The notes under the pieces: generated by a model
The model's input: the letters and a program-made list of their open reading frames with translations, nothing else
Told to the model about the DNA's origin: nothing
The model's database searches: none
Program-made: the position numbers and the translations under genes
NCBI GenBank assembly: GCA_017562135.1
Contig: QEYB01000895.1
Span: 744,001-808,000 of the forward strand
Source: Dipylidium caninum
Taxonomy: Eukaryota; Platyhelminthes; Cestoda; Cyclophyllidea; Dipylidiidae
DNA length: 64,000 bases
Reading direction: 5' to 3'
Shown: positions 48,757 through 61,500 of the stretch, one piece after another
Layout of the letters: each line of letters starts with the position of its first letter
Position numbering within the stretch: the first letter of the stretch is position 1

Positions 48757-50024
48757 GAGCCTCGTCCACGTTAATCGCGCGGCCATAACCCACTAACGCC
48801 TCTCCTTCTTCTCTCTCTGTGTTCATGTTAGTTACATCCCCGAGTGGGTGTGTGTTTCCGTGGTGTGGCCTTGAATGGTAAATAGGATGGCTGGTACTGC
48901 TGTTTTTTGCTTCATTATGGGAATTAAGGGCCTCAACCAGTTCAAAAGTCATTTTGTCATTAGGACCGCCTCCAGCTTAATAGCTCCAAACGTTAAAATT
49001 AGTTTTTTGGTGTAATTAATAACGTACTCAGGGCACAAGAAGCAAAATGGACGACTGTGTAATTAAGTGCCTCAAGAAGTGTTAACGTGAAGGCGAGACT
49101 ATCAACGGACACACTAGAAGGCCGACCGAGAGGAATTCCCCCGGCTTTGATGTGCCCAGTCGCGCTACTTTGGCCTTCTCGTCCGGCCTGTGTGCGGACT
49201 GATCGTGCGGAGGCTGCCAATCGGAGCGGCTTTCTTGCGCCGATTGCTGTAAGCACCGATGTCTTACTGTCCCGTCCGGGTTCTCTCGGGTCATTCGGTT
49301 TTTATTTTACTGCCTTAGCACACGCTGGCAGATTGACGAAACTGTAAATCGCCTTTGGAGTGTCTTTCTCTCCTGTACCTTGGCTTTCACTCTGTCTTTC
49401 AAGGCAAGTTTGTATACCCTCTCCAAGTAAATGCATTAGAGTTGGAACTGTGCCCTCGCACATCGCGGCCAGTCATTTCACCGGACGCGTACTTCACTCC
49501 TTAAATTGAGGTTTCCCACTTTAAAAGGCCGTGAGGGCAGTCCAGTGGAACGGAAAATCCATTTATCCGTAGACCGCCGGTAGGGGACTCCTTCCGAGAC
49601 TGAGTACTTTAGCCCTCACTTTTATAAACCAGTGGGATCCGTGTTTGTAGACCGTTTTATGCGGCCAAAATGGCATCGTCAGCGGGGCTGCGCCACTTTC
49701 TGTCTTTATTTAAGGTAAACCCGTCAATTGGGCCCCGCGGCCTCCTCACCAGCTTATCTCATCCGAAACGACGCTTATCTGTCTCGTTGAGTTATTTGCC
49801 TTTCTGCTGTTACTAAATCTGAAATTAATTTCTTGACCCATTTCAGCCCTGAGTGGGTAGGACAAGTCCGTGGCTTAAGTTGTCATCCGCGAGTTGAGGC
49901 GGTATCATCCTTAATTTCGGTGTCGGTGTTGACGGTTGAGGGTTGTCTGTAACGGCGCCGCGACTGTGGCCATTTCAGGGCATAATAGTCGTGTACTTTT
50001 GCGTAAACGTCATGACGTCTGCGC

Positions 50025-50041
50025 GCACACACACACACACA
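50025..50041. repeat. (CA)n microsatellite
   Basis: About eight CA units. Confidence 0.9.
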
Positions 50042-50760
50042 ATGATATTTTGTTCGCATTAAGGGGAGTTAATTTGTGGCAGCAAGAGGCGTTTTTGCCT
50101 CGGGGTCTGTTGTCTCAAAAGTGCTCTCTCCGGCGAGACTGTCAATTTCCGTCAATCAGTGCTCTCCGACGGGGGCGTCGCTGACTTCTGTCCGATCTTT
50201 GTACCAGTCTCGCCTTACCAGCTTCGATTGGAGGCTGGGGTGGATACGTTTGGTTCCTACGTTCTGGCCACGTCAAATTGTTTCCCGAGGACGAAATGGA
50301 TGGTGCCGCTGCCGGATGTCTTGCTTGAGGGCGATCACAACTACAGAGGTGGCAGGACCGGGCTGTTCCATAAATACATCTGATGCGGTAATCTCTCGAA
50401 TTTCCACTCGTTAACAAAGGTGTCTTACCATTTTGTGGACACTCCGTTTGGCTCACGACATTTGATGGACGTAGGGGTGATTTGGGATCAGTGTGCTAAG
50501 GCGAGGTTGATTGCCAGGAGTCTATTTATTCCTCTCCAAATGGAGGAAGTGGGGATGTTAAGGTCAGCTGATAAGATCTTGGCAACATGTTGCAAGAGCT
50601 TCCACCTGTGGTCAACGGTTCCATAACGTTATCTTTATGTACTCTGTGATTGGTTCCGCATTTATGTCGCACTCTGGGATGAGTGCAATCGAGTTGCCTG
50701 GGCCTTTCGGCTGACAGGAGAGTCGGAGCATCAGCCAGCGGAGCGGAGCGGAGTGCTCAC

Positions 50761-50877
50761 CGGGAGCGAGGAGGACTGGCGGACCGCAGGCAGCCCCTCC
50801 TCTGAGACGTAGCACCCGCTGGCTGCCGCCTCGTTCGCGAGAGCAGCCCACATCCCCCAGCAGGGCGTGTGTGCTGC
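50761..50877 (-). CDS. Candidate internal exon, unrecognised
   Basis: 117 bases, exactly 39 codons, between a GCAACAG acceptor and a GTGAGC donor. The peptide includes GMWAALANEAAASGCYVSEE. No family recognised. Confidence 0.3.
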
Positions 50878-53766
50878 CTGTTGCCTCAAAATCGCCCTCA
50901 ATTTAACAAAAAACGGCGATTGTCTTCCGCATTCCATTCAAATACCCGTGAAGATGCGAACCCACAAGCACATCTCGTGACCAGGTGAATCTTTTGCTGT
51001 TCGTAAATCGCATCGTCGCGACAGGTCCACCGCCTCCCCGACTGCTTATTAGCGGATGAAGGAGAGCATTCGGGGGTCACCCATTTGCCCACAGTTGGCA
51101 CCTGCCTTGTCGAGAGGAGGAGTTTTGCCGAAGTGCCATTTGCATTTAAAAGCAGGCGTAATTAACGCACAGAGTGTTATAGCGCATCTCGCCGAGCTGA
51201 TAGTATCTTGGTCTCGCCAAAATGGCAGTAGGAAGAGCAGACGAGGTTGGGCGATCGGGTCGGTTGGGACGCCAGACTGATGGGGCAGAACGCCCCTCCC
51301 GAGGCGAAACCAGTCCCCCAACCTTCTCTCGCCGACTCACGTGGCGAGGGGTCCCCGAACCGATGACCGTGAGCCAATTTCCTCCGCTTTTTGCATCCAC
51401 ACAAAGTTCAAACTGTTTGCTTTGAGCCGTGACACCGCGCCGCCCTTGGTGGTTTTCCTATTCAATCCGAGTAGTCTGTTTAGGCAACATTGCCGCTTCA
51501 GAGCGTCTTCCATATGTGACTCTATTTTTCACGCCTTAGACAAAGGGCGCATTCACAAGTAGATGACAACGTTGGCGGGAATGTCGAAACCCGGGGCTCT
51601 CGGGTTGTCGCCTCAGGCCCACTTATGTGAATGTTGAGCGAAGCACGAGTAGGACAGATTGCGGTAGAAACACTCTCCTCAACCCGCAACCCACCAGGGC
51701 TTATCCGTAGCCTCGGGGGTTCAGTGCCGCCGAAAAGTTGGGCGCTCACGGAGACTGTGGCACGAGTATTGAGAAGGCGGTGCTGCCCATACGTTTGTTA
51801 ATCCTGCCAATTAGGTCTTAGCTTTGTGCAGAAAAAGACAAACAATGTGACCGCCTCCTCTTCCGAATGACGGCCAGGTCAGACGTGTTGTTGGACGAGG
51901 GAATGGTGACGATCATGTTGGTCATGATTAATGCTGTGAGGATTTCCCCCGCCCTCAGTAATAAAGTGAAATGTTCTCGACTGGACTCCACTTTGCCAGC
52001 CTCGGGACTGACTTCGTGGTGTGAAACAGTCGGCAGTCACAGTGGTGTGCGATCGTCTTTGCGCTTTAATGACAGGCAGCAGCGCCCAACGTGGGGGAAG
52101 CCTGAGGATCAGCGAGAACGGCGGTAACTGAGGGGAGATTGGACGAAACTCCCTTGCCTCTAGATCGCATTAACACATCCGTAAGGTGGGCGTTTGGCGT
52201 TGTAGGCATCGGAAGCCAAAAAGGCGCGTGCAATGCTTTTGACAAATTGCCCTGCCTCGGGGTGTTTTATGCAATCAGCCGGTTGAGTGGAGCTGAGTGC
52301 CCCTCTGGGTAGAAGCATTTTCTGCACTCGCGCCTGTGAAGGTTCTTAGCCCGCTTTCCAGGGTAAGCGTTTTTGCTTGCACACTTCATAACCTTTCCGA
52401 GGTCCACTCGTCCCCCACTTGGTTGCAACCATTTGGAAGTGGGGTGGGGAGCAACGTATCCCACCCGAAACGACCTGAAATAATCCTCGAGCGGGATGCT
52501 CCCGAGAGCCGCCGTGGGCGTGTGCGACGGAGGGCAGACGCTCGGGGAATTGTGTTGGGCACTCTCCATGGACCCTTGTGGCAGCTACCGCCTCACCTGA
52601 AATGCTGTTTTGTCGATAGACAAGCAGGACTTTCCCCTTTCTGCTGCCTCCCCTTTTGACGGATCCCGTGTTAACACCATAATTTTTCGCGGAGCACAGC
52701 ATATAACAGGTTATAATTAAGACGTCAATGCCATGAAGGAGTGTGCGTGTATGCCTCGGCTGCTGGAATGCGATTGGTATTTACGCGAGGGAATCTCGTG
52801 AAAGCTTTTTACAGATTTCAAAGTCCTAATTAGCCACTTTGAAGGAATTTAATGCCCTCCAAACTCGCCTGAAGCACTCCACATGGTCGTCCTCGCCCTC
52901 TAACCACTCCGCCACATGCCGAGTGGGAGTGAGGTTTTCGCACTTTCGAAGAGGATTCTGAAGCTGCGTAATTTAAGACAGCATTAAACTGAGGTGCCAC
53001 TCACTTCAATTAAAGTGAATTACCCCGCCATCTGTTGAGGAAGGACACTTGGTGAACACGTGGAGCCTGTCGCTCGACTCTCCTCGTAGGTGGCAGTTTC
53101 TCCTCGGGCGCACACTGACAGGGCGAGCTTGAGCCTCGGGAGCTCACCGTTGCGAGGTCAATGCCATGCGGTTAAGGGAAAAAGAGACCTCCTCGGACTC
53201 TTCTTCGCACTGCCCGATGGCCTTCACACCCACCTTTTCCTCCGGTCACTTCACTCTGTCGGTCATGGAATAGAGCGTCCTTTCAACAGTGTCATCGGCT
53301 GTTGCTCCTGGGCAAAATCACTTAACTTAAGGAGATGAGGCATGTTTGTAAGCGTTGTGGCAGGAGGAGGAGACCCCCAGCGCCACACCAAAGCGGATGT
53401 CCGAGCTGGCGTTGGTGTGATGTGGTGGCATGCATTTGGCTCCCCGAAAGGGAAACGATGGAGTTGATGCGAGTGGAGAAAAAGGTGTTTCAAGCACACG
53501 ATGGTAAGCAGGGAGGAATGAAGGCTTGTCCTCCTCTAAATGCCACGCATAATTAAATAAGATTATAAATCGCCTGTTGAATTGAGGCAATTGCTCTGCT
53601 AACAAGCCCAGTTTCGAGCGCCCTGCCCAGACTTGCCACAGCGGAAGTGGCGGAGACACTCACGATGTAGCGCCAAACGCTCCTTCCCCATCCTGACAAT
53701 CTGGCCCGTTTATTTAACTATTTTTACTCCACGCTTAAAAGCGGTAGGCCGACGATGTGTGCGCGG

Positions 53767-53785
53767 GTGTGTGTGTATGTGTGTG
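53767..53785. repeat. TG-rich microsatellite
   Basis: (TG)n interrupted once by TATG. Confidence 0.85.
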
Positions 53786-53877
53786 AGGCCGTGTCTCTTA
53801 TTCTGGTGACCTACCGTGAAGCATGCAGGAAATCTTTAAGGGTTGCGCCTCGAAACAAATCCCCGAGTAGTTCGACT

Positions 53878-53897
53878 TTGTTGTTGTTGTTGTTGTT
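53878..53897. repeat. (TTG)n microsatellite
   Basis: About six perfect TTG units. Confidence 0.92.
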
Positions 53898-54099
53898 TGT
53901 CTTTTTCAAGGGCGTTCGTTCTGCTGAAAAGCCAGTTCCTCAGGCGATGCCAAAATAGGTTGCGTTTGAGACCGACTGCGCTCGGGTATGCGCACTGGGA
54001 AGTGGAGTTTTTCGCGGCGCTCACCGCCCCACACACCGGGATGCATCGCAGGAGGCCGCGCCTCCGCCATCGCCGCACTGGCCCCGCCTCCTGACTCAC

Positions 54100-54180
54100 T
54101 CCTCAGTGGACCAGACGATCCCTGTGTGTCCTCTTTGTCGCAGAGAAACATCTCATTAATGCGCTCCATTGCGAGCATGC
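54100..54180 (-). CDS. Candidate internal exon, unrecognised
   Basis: 81 bases between a TTTCTCCTCACCGAG acceptor and a GTGAGT donor. MLAMERINEMFLCDKEDTQG is helical and charged, with protein-like composition. No family recognised. Confidence 0.33.
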
Positions 54181-55522
54181 CTCGGTGAGGAGAAATATTA
54201 TCATATTCATTCACTTCATTCTGCCACGCCTTGATTGAAGCAGTGGAGGAGGGAGAAGAAAAAGAGAAAGAAGAATAAGAAGTGAAAGGAAGAGGAGCAA
54301 TCCTCGAAGGGATTTGTACTTCCAGGCCATGTCAACGAGAAGTTGATACACTCCTTCCCTGCCATGCCCACATCTGTGCGTATCGTCTTTCGCCTTGCAT
54401 CGTCCCTTCTCTAGGGCCAGTCGTGCTTCCGTCGTCGTTTGCGCCTTTGATGGGCTGTGCTCACCGTTATGAGACACATTTGCACGCCTCGGCCACTGCC
54501 CGTTCTCACCATGCCTGGCTGCGTGACCACGCCGAGAGGGGTGGCCGCCGAAGCCCTCTGCCACGGCCAGCGCCACCGCGGCCCTCCAGAATGCGGTGTA
54601 GCGCCCCCGAGAGCCCGGAAGTTGGCGGCGGCGGGGGGGGGTGTGATTTCAGGAAATAACCTGGCCGGTGAACGAAAACCCACGTTCCTACTTACGCCAG
54701 CTGACTGTTTATCAGCGCATACGCTCCCCGATCCGACGAGGCGAAACGCAGGTTTTAATTTCATTTTTTTAGAGTAGCTGAAAAGAAAGTGAACTTGAAG
54801 AGGAATGCGCCGAGGAAATTTGCCTGCAGTCAACAGCCAGTGTCCTTGCTCGGGCGCCAACCACTCCTTTACCCTGGGCTCGGATACCATTGCAACATTC
54901 AGCGGCTGCGTAACATAAGCGATTTCCTTCAGAACTGGCCATCGTAGCAGCAACCTTTATGAGCTACCCAACGAGGACCCCCCAGTCGCCCCCACGAGGC
55001 GTCGGTGTTTCGAATAAATTTTTTGGAGGCAACCTTTTCCAAATGCGACGAAGAGCAGCACCGCGGACGTTGAGGAATTCACTTAATCGCAAGCACAAGG
55101 GAATCACGGAGCACCTGCGCTGTGTGAACGATTGGCGGTTTATGAGGAGCTCAACTGGATGCCTTTTGCACGGACTTCATACGGTTCGTACAAGTGCCCA
55201 AAGGCCTCGCACCCAAGTGGGCCACCGAGTGGAGGAAGTAGCTGAACGGACGGGGCTCAGCACCTTGTCCGGGCGGCGTCCACGCCACCGACCTGCAAAC
55301 CCGGCGATGCGGAGGTGGCTGTGGCACTCTTAAGATCAAATACACGTCCCACGATCTGAGAACGTGGGCCACTCTGAAGGCCTTCATCGAACGCTGCACG
55401 TGGACGGATTCAGAATGAAGGTCGTGCGAGTGGTTTTGACGAGAAGGAGGCCTCGATAGCAGCCAAACCATCATTTCGACAGACTGCGGACCGGTCACCG
55501 ACCCTGTCAGCCTCTCGCGTCC

Positions 55523-55569
55523 GCCGGGCGGTAGGGGAGCCTTGACACGAGGGTCCGACACCGCCCGGC
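55523..55569. repeat. Perfect 10-base inverted repeat with 27-base spacer
   Basis: GCCGGGCGGT at 55523-55532 faces ACCGCCCGGC at 55560-55569. As RNA or single-stranded DNA it would form a GC-rich hairpin. Confidence 0.9.
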
Positions 55570-58224
55570 CGCACGGACAGGCTGTCTGAGGAGGAAGGGC
55601 CGATGATCTCGTGCATGCGTGTGGCACTCGATGTCCCCTCTCCACAACTGTCTTTCAAGGCCAGAAAATGTGGTTGGTGGCATTTAGGATTTAAGGGTGG
55701 CCGAAACGAAATGTCAGTTAAATGCTCGCAAAGCCGCCTCGAAAAGTCCTGCGATTTGATCCAGTCTTCCTACTTCTTGCCGAATTATGCCGTGAAATAA
55801 AGTAGCCACCCTTGTAGGGGCAATCTCGGGCCTTCGCGGCATATATTGGCTGCTCCAACGGGGATGCTTCCATGCAGTCGGGCCGATTTAGCGCATAAAT
55901 AGCAATTTCGAATATTGTCGACTCATCGCATCCACTTCTGGGTAAACATTTGCCCTTCACATCGCACCTACTCTAGACTAATGTGAAATAGTCCACAGGA
56001 CAAATGAAATGTCTATTTCGGCGGCAGAACGCTCATTGCCGCACTATTAAAGGTCTAAGGTCCCCCTCGTTGGGGGGTGTTTTTGGGGAGCATTCCTTGG
56101 GAGTGTGTTGTAGGCACCCGCGTTTCGACGTCACGCGTCTACGTCCCGTCGGCCTCCTTCTGCCCCACGGTAGGCATGCGCGTCGCACGTGTGTCTCGGG
56201 CAAATTCGAATGCCTGCGTAGCCCTGTTTATGCTGCCTCCTTCCTTCAAAGAATTGGCGGAAGAGGAGTCACTGCAAAAGCTGACATCAGAGTGTTGGTG
56301 TAGCAGTCCACGATAACGGCGAGATCCCTGACTGCTGGTCTTAATTTCACTCTGAGTGCACGAGGACATCAGTCGCCAGCAATGAAAGTGCTCAGCGCTA
56401 AGGTGCCCAACCTTCCGTTTGAGTAGAATCTAGGTTTTATGGGCAGACGTAGCTAGGAAAGAACCAGCAAAACGTGCACCAGAGCAGCCCGAAATATCGG
56501 TTCATGTGTGCGCCTCCCGGGAACCACTGCGCCGCCCACTTCTTGGCGACTTCGGGCAGCGTTGGATCGTGACGTGCTGGCGCCGACGGCGCTAAATGGC
56601 TGCCAGGTATGAGTGAAGGACGCAAGTTCTTCGCCTAGCCAAAAATGGGGATCCCAGTTCTCCGCTGGAGGTAGGCAGAAGCGGGCGACGCTGTCCTCCG
56701 AAGTCTCACTCCGGCTTAAGCGCGGGCCAGATGCAGGAGGGCACCAGCGAGTTGACCACCAGGTCAGTTGTGCGACACCGCGATAGCTGCGCCACTAGTC
56801 CACCCACCTAGCGGCATTTCGTCCCAACGAGGCACCACTCGAGCCCTCTGCGTCTAACGGTGAACTGCTTCTTGAGCCTTCAGCGTCGGCGATTTCTGCT
56901 CGCGATGAACAAGTGGACGGGAACAGCGGCGATGTTGGGGGAGCGGGAAGGTGCATTTGTCGGAGGAGCACAGGCTTGGCTGATTGGGTCTAACTGAGGG
57001 AGTCTCCCAACACTGAGTGGATCACAGCACATAAAATAAAACTGTGCATTGCAGGCTTGTAGCAAAGTGGGGTGTGCCCGAGGTGGTTCTCCGTCTACTG
57101 ACGCACAAAATGCGCCGCAGACATACCGCTTGGTAGGCATTGCTATATCCAATTCTACCGCTCTGGTCTGCCTCATTTTTCTCATCGCTTCCGGGCTAGA
57201 TGAAAAAGACTTAAAATTGCGGTGTCGATTGCAATTTGACGGCTGCTTACGAGGTTAGTTGGCCGTGGCCACGCCTCTCACACCCTTTCTTGTGTAACTT
57301 TCGTCCACAGAGAGACACCATACATCTGGCCTGGTGTAAAGGCGATAGTCCGACAGGATGGCATGCAAAATCCTGCCTCTGCGCAGTGGAGGTACTGCGG
57401 TCCTCCTGCAGTCAGTCATCATTTGAGGTGGTTTTTGAAAGCTGCCTTGTTCCACTCGCACGCACTTTAGTTTGTGTAGTTTTCGGAAAACATTAGACCC
57501 AGCTACCCCAAAAAGGCTTGTTTCTGCTGTTTACCATTTAAACAATAGGCGCAAACGGGCCGTTGTAGAATCGTCGACTTCCCTAACACGTGATGCTGCA
57601 TGACACCGCTCGCCCACGCCCTGCCGCTCCTCATCTGCACCTGACGCGTGGCGCTCACGACACACTCGCGTCTCTCGCGAGGGGGTCAAGTCGAATGCTT
57701 AAGATCCTCCGCTGTACACTTTATGGAATCATTACTCCCCCCTCAGTTTACTCCTTAGCTTATGACGATTGTCAAGATTTTAGTGCCGGGGCGCGTGGCG
57801 GTCCGGGAGAGATGCTCAAACCGCGTGGCTGCCTGAAATGACGCTCGCTCGTGACGCCACTGGAAGCGGAGGGTCTCAAAGTCCGCGAATGCGAACCCAA
57901 TGCCTCCGCGTGGTTTCACAGGTCTTGGCTCCACACGCAGACTCGCCAGTCAGGGTCCTCGCTGCAAGGACGCTCGTCATAGTGCCGAGTCTCCCTCGCC
58001 TCTCCACTGCTCTGTTCTGCTAGTTGAACATCGGACATTTACTCGATGAAGTCCGTCTACTCTTAACAGGTACATGGAGAGTTTGAGGAGATGAATGTAT
58101 GCGGGTTGTTTCTACTGTTGCATTTCGTCTAGGTGATATGTACAGGACCATGAATGGATATAATATACACAATCACAGGCTTTACAGAGCTTGACGGCAC
58201 TGTCTCCACATCACGTCGGGTCGT

Positions 58225-58585
58225 TTAGCCGGCGAGAGAAAGGATACACGGGGTGATGAGGGTGACGAGGATGACGGCCAAACTTGCGCCTCTGTCCGTA
58301 ATTAGACCGCGGTGGTCCAGCAGGGAGTCCGGGGGAGCCTGGAGAGCTGCGTTGGAGTTGAGGATCGGAGGGTGTCCGAGGCGTGACGGAGTCCCATCGT
58401 CGCCCTGCATGGCCGAGGGGCTGACCGCGCCTCTCTCCGCGTCCTTGCGGCCCGGTCCTTGGTAGCGGTAGTGGCAGCCCTTCGGCAAACTCTCGATGAA
58501 GTAATTCATGATCAGCTGCACCGCGTCCACCGGACACCGTGATGACAACAAAGCATGGAGGCAGTTCAATTTCTTTCGCATGGCT
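58225..58585 (-). CDS. Cys-rich surface protein exon 4: last cysteines, linker, GPI-type tail
   Basis: AMRKKLNCLHALLSSRCPVD, then NYFIESLPKGCHYRYQGPG, a polar linker, and a hydrophobic end with TAA at 58225. The acceptor is GCCGCTCAG. Confidence 0.8.
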
Positions 58586-61500
58586 CTGAGCGGCAATGTA
58601 AGAAGCACTGACAGTTATTGAGGAGCCCGGCTGGGCCGAAATATGTCTGTATGAAGACTTGTAAATTGTTAGTGGGCTACACATTGTTAGTGGGCTACAC
58701 AGACGTCGTGAAAGTTCCGCTTTATCGGCGCACGCCTCGTTTCCCGGCTGTATCGCGTGAGACACTCAGCATAAACAGCCCAGCTATTTAATTTATGTCT
58801 CATCTTGAAAAATCAGTGGTCAGACATCAGCGTCGACAGTTGTCTCGGTGGACCCGAGCCATATGCCCTAACGACGGCCTTTCCTGATCCGCCCCAACTG
58901 GATAGGTTACACCTCAGTGCAGCTGGACAGTTGGACGGCGTGGTGAAAGCAGCCCAACGGGATTTTAGGAATGAGATCCGCAAATGAATATATGGTCGCA
59001 ATGGACGAGGGTCACTCAAATCCGGTCACCAAATGGAAGGGGAGGAAAGGCACCCGGCTTTATTCTACGGCGTGTAGGCCCTGGCCACCGGGTTGTGACT
59101 ACCGCGGAGGGAGTCAAGGCGCGGGCTCATGGGGGCGGAGAGAACCGCCCTCGAAGCTAAAATAAATTTCGTTCCCTCGTGCCTGACCACCAGCCTACGG
59201 TAATGTTGTCTCAAGAATTGGTTTGCTGAAGGTAGACGATTAATTGGGACGCTGAAATTTTGTAAAACGAAACCAAATAATTTGCTTCAGGCACGGCGGT
59301 GAGTCCTTGACTGCTGGCGAAGGTGCAAATGCGGTTTTGGAACGCCTTGACAGACTAGGCGAGCGGGGAGTGGAAATAATTTCCCCGCCCGCCCACACGC
59401 TTCCCCTTCGAGGGAGGCGCAGGCAGCGAGGTCTTTTGTATGTAAAAGTGGTGGCGATCTGACATCCGGTGGGGCTTGTGCCCACTGACTGCAGTCACCA
59501 CGAATAGCCAAACGGAAACAGATGCTGGGAATAATTCTCGTAGCAGACATTTTTCTTCTGGCGGGAGTGGCTCAAGGAGAATATTCTCGTCTCCTTTTAC
59601 GACCTATGCTCTGCTTTAGGTCGTTGAAGGAAAAGTGGTCAGTTATCCAAATGGTTATTTCAGAGTTCACCAACCATGCGACTCCGCCAAGACTATGGGG
59701 AGTGTGGAAACGGCAGAACCGCGCCTCCGTGGACGTGTGGCGGTTAGCGTACCTTTGCTGGGCCTACCTCAGCACATTAGTTCCACTGCGGCCGCGAGCA
59801 GCACCCGAGCCAGGAGGTGGACTGCAGACAGCGCAATGGGGAGACTTGTATGGCCTGGTACTCGCGTCAAGTCAGCCTTTTGAACTGTGAAACATCCGCG
59901 GAATCCCCAGCCGGCAGTCAACCCGCCCTCCTCTGCATGCGATGGCTGCTTGTCGGCCAGCCATTACGGGGAACGGTCAAACAGACAGGCAAGACAAGAA
60001 ACTCTGGTGGGATGCTACTCCTGACCGTAAAATTAGGAATATTAACGTTTAAATATTATTTCTTAGGCTGATTACACTTTTGGCCTTTCACTACGGTGGG
60101 CGTGAAGAGTTGCCGTGTAAACATGCCATTCGCGTTGGAGGTGAAATAAGGTCATTGCGAGAAGCGGGAGCAAATGACTTTAGTCGAACGCCAACGTCGT
60201 GTTTTACTTTCCTCGAGTGTTGAGGAAAGCTTTAATTAGAGGGGGAAGATTGTTATTTAAACGCCTCTTCAGTGTGCATCGACACGCCTTGACGGCGGGC
60301 GCCTGAGAGGGAGGCTTCAGGGGGCCAGACGGTGTGGAAGTGGTTGGGTGTCGGATTAGGCATCTAGACCGACTCACTTGCACTCGTAGACGAGCATGAT
60401 TTTCTTCAGATGCTGCTGGAAACTCTCGCCAACCAGGGCGACAGCGGCATTGGCTGACTGGTTTTGGAGGGCGCCCACCACCTCCCGGATGGCCTCGTCC
60501 GTCTGGCGCGAGCAGCCCTCCGCCACGGGCTCCACCTCGCGCAAACAGGCGTTCTTGTGCTGCTGAAAAACTAGACCGCGCAAAACAGTCTCAAATGCTA
60601 CTTGTGCTTAGAAATGATGAACACTTTAACCTTGTGCCTACTCGTTTGAATCTACCTCAATTCCCCTCCCCCCGCAGACGGTGTCTCGAGCTGTTTACAA
60701 TCAAATCGAATGTCGCTGTGTTGTGCGATAAGTGGCCGTCGTAGGTGAATCGGACGCGGGTGCAGCCGTTGCAACACGAAGGACACCCTACGAAGCCGAT
60801 GCCCCCAAATACCGGAGTTGAGAAATAGGGCGAAGTGACTTCTGAGAGGACACGCACTTCTGCCTGGCCTTCATCACGTCCCCTCAAAATACCACTTACC
60901 TCGGGAAAATTTCTCTTCAATGGTGGTTCTACCTTAGCCGCTGCGCGGGGCAGTATACCTTGAGGGCGAAGCAAAATCCAAGTGCAAAATCTCTCAACTG
61001 GGAAACACGATGCCAGCTCCTTTTTGATAAGGCTATGCTTTGATTATGTACAACATCTCGGCCTTTTGTGCAAAGAAGAAAACCTGTCACGAGTTGTTTC
61101 GTGGTATGTCGGTCTGACGAATGGCGAGTACCCGAAGAAATGTTGCGGAGGTTCACGGCGAGAGAACGCCTCCACCATTACTACTTGACGGCGTTTCGCC
61201 TGGGTCGGTGGACTCCTTCGGTCACCACAGAATCGCGTGGTTCTTTAGAGCGCGTTGGCTGTTTACCTCTACCCCTCGAGGTCTCATCTCAGAGCGCTCA
61301 AAAAGCACACTAGGCCGCCGGAAGAGCGCGTGGGAGGACAGGGCGAGAAAGAATTGCCGTCAGCAGACCACCTTCATATCACCGTTTTACGGCTTTGGAG
61401 GTGGCTAGTGCCGTAGACGTAGGAGGCGCCTTTGTCTTTGATGTGCTCTCAGAAGAGCATAGATACTCGTCCGCGCTGGGACAAGTGAGCGAAACACCCT

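Larger units (their letters stand above)
48757..58224. other. 9.5 kb without a recognised gene; isolated possible exons
   Basis: GC-rich sequence with many short overlapping frames. A few minus-strand blocks have good splice borders (50877-50761 and 54180-54100), and one has a stop-terminated end (56625-56437). They could belong to an unrecognised minus-strand gene, but no domain is recognisable and they cannot be joined in phase with confidence. Confidence 0.4.

Noticed and set aside
50142..50456. Overlapping open frames on both strands with a GTAAGG donor
   Set aside because: Three frames compete and none has a recognisable motif or a matching acceptor in phase.
54959..55333. 124-codon plus-strand ORF
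   Set aside because: Rich in arginine, proline and serine as expected for a random frame in GC-rich DNA; no splice context or motif.
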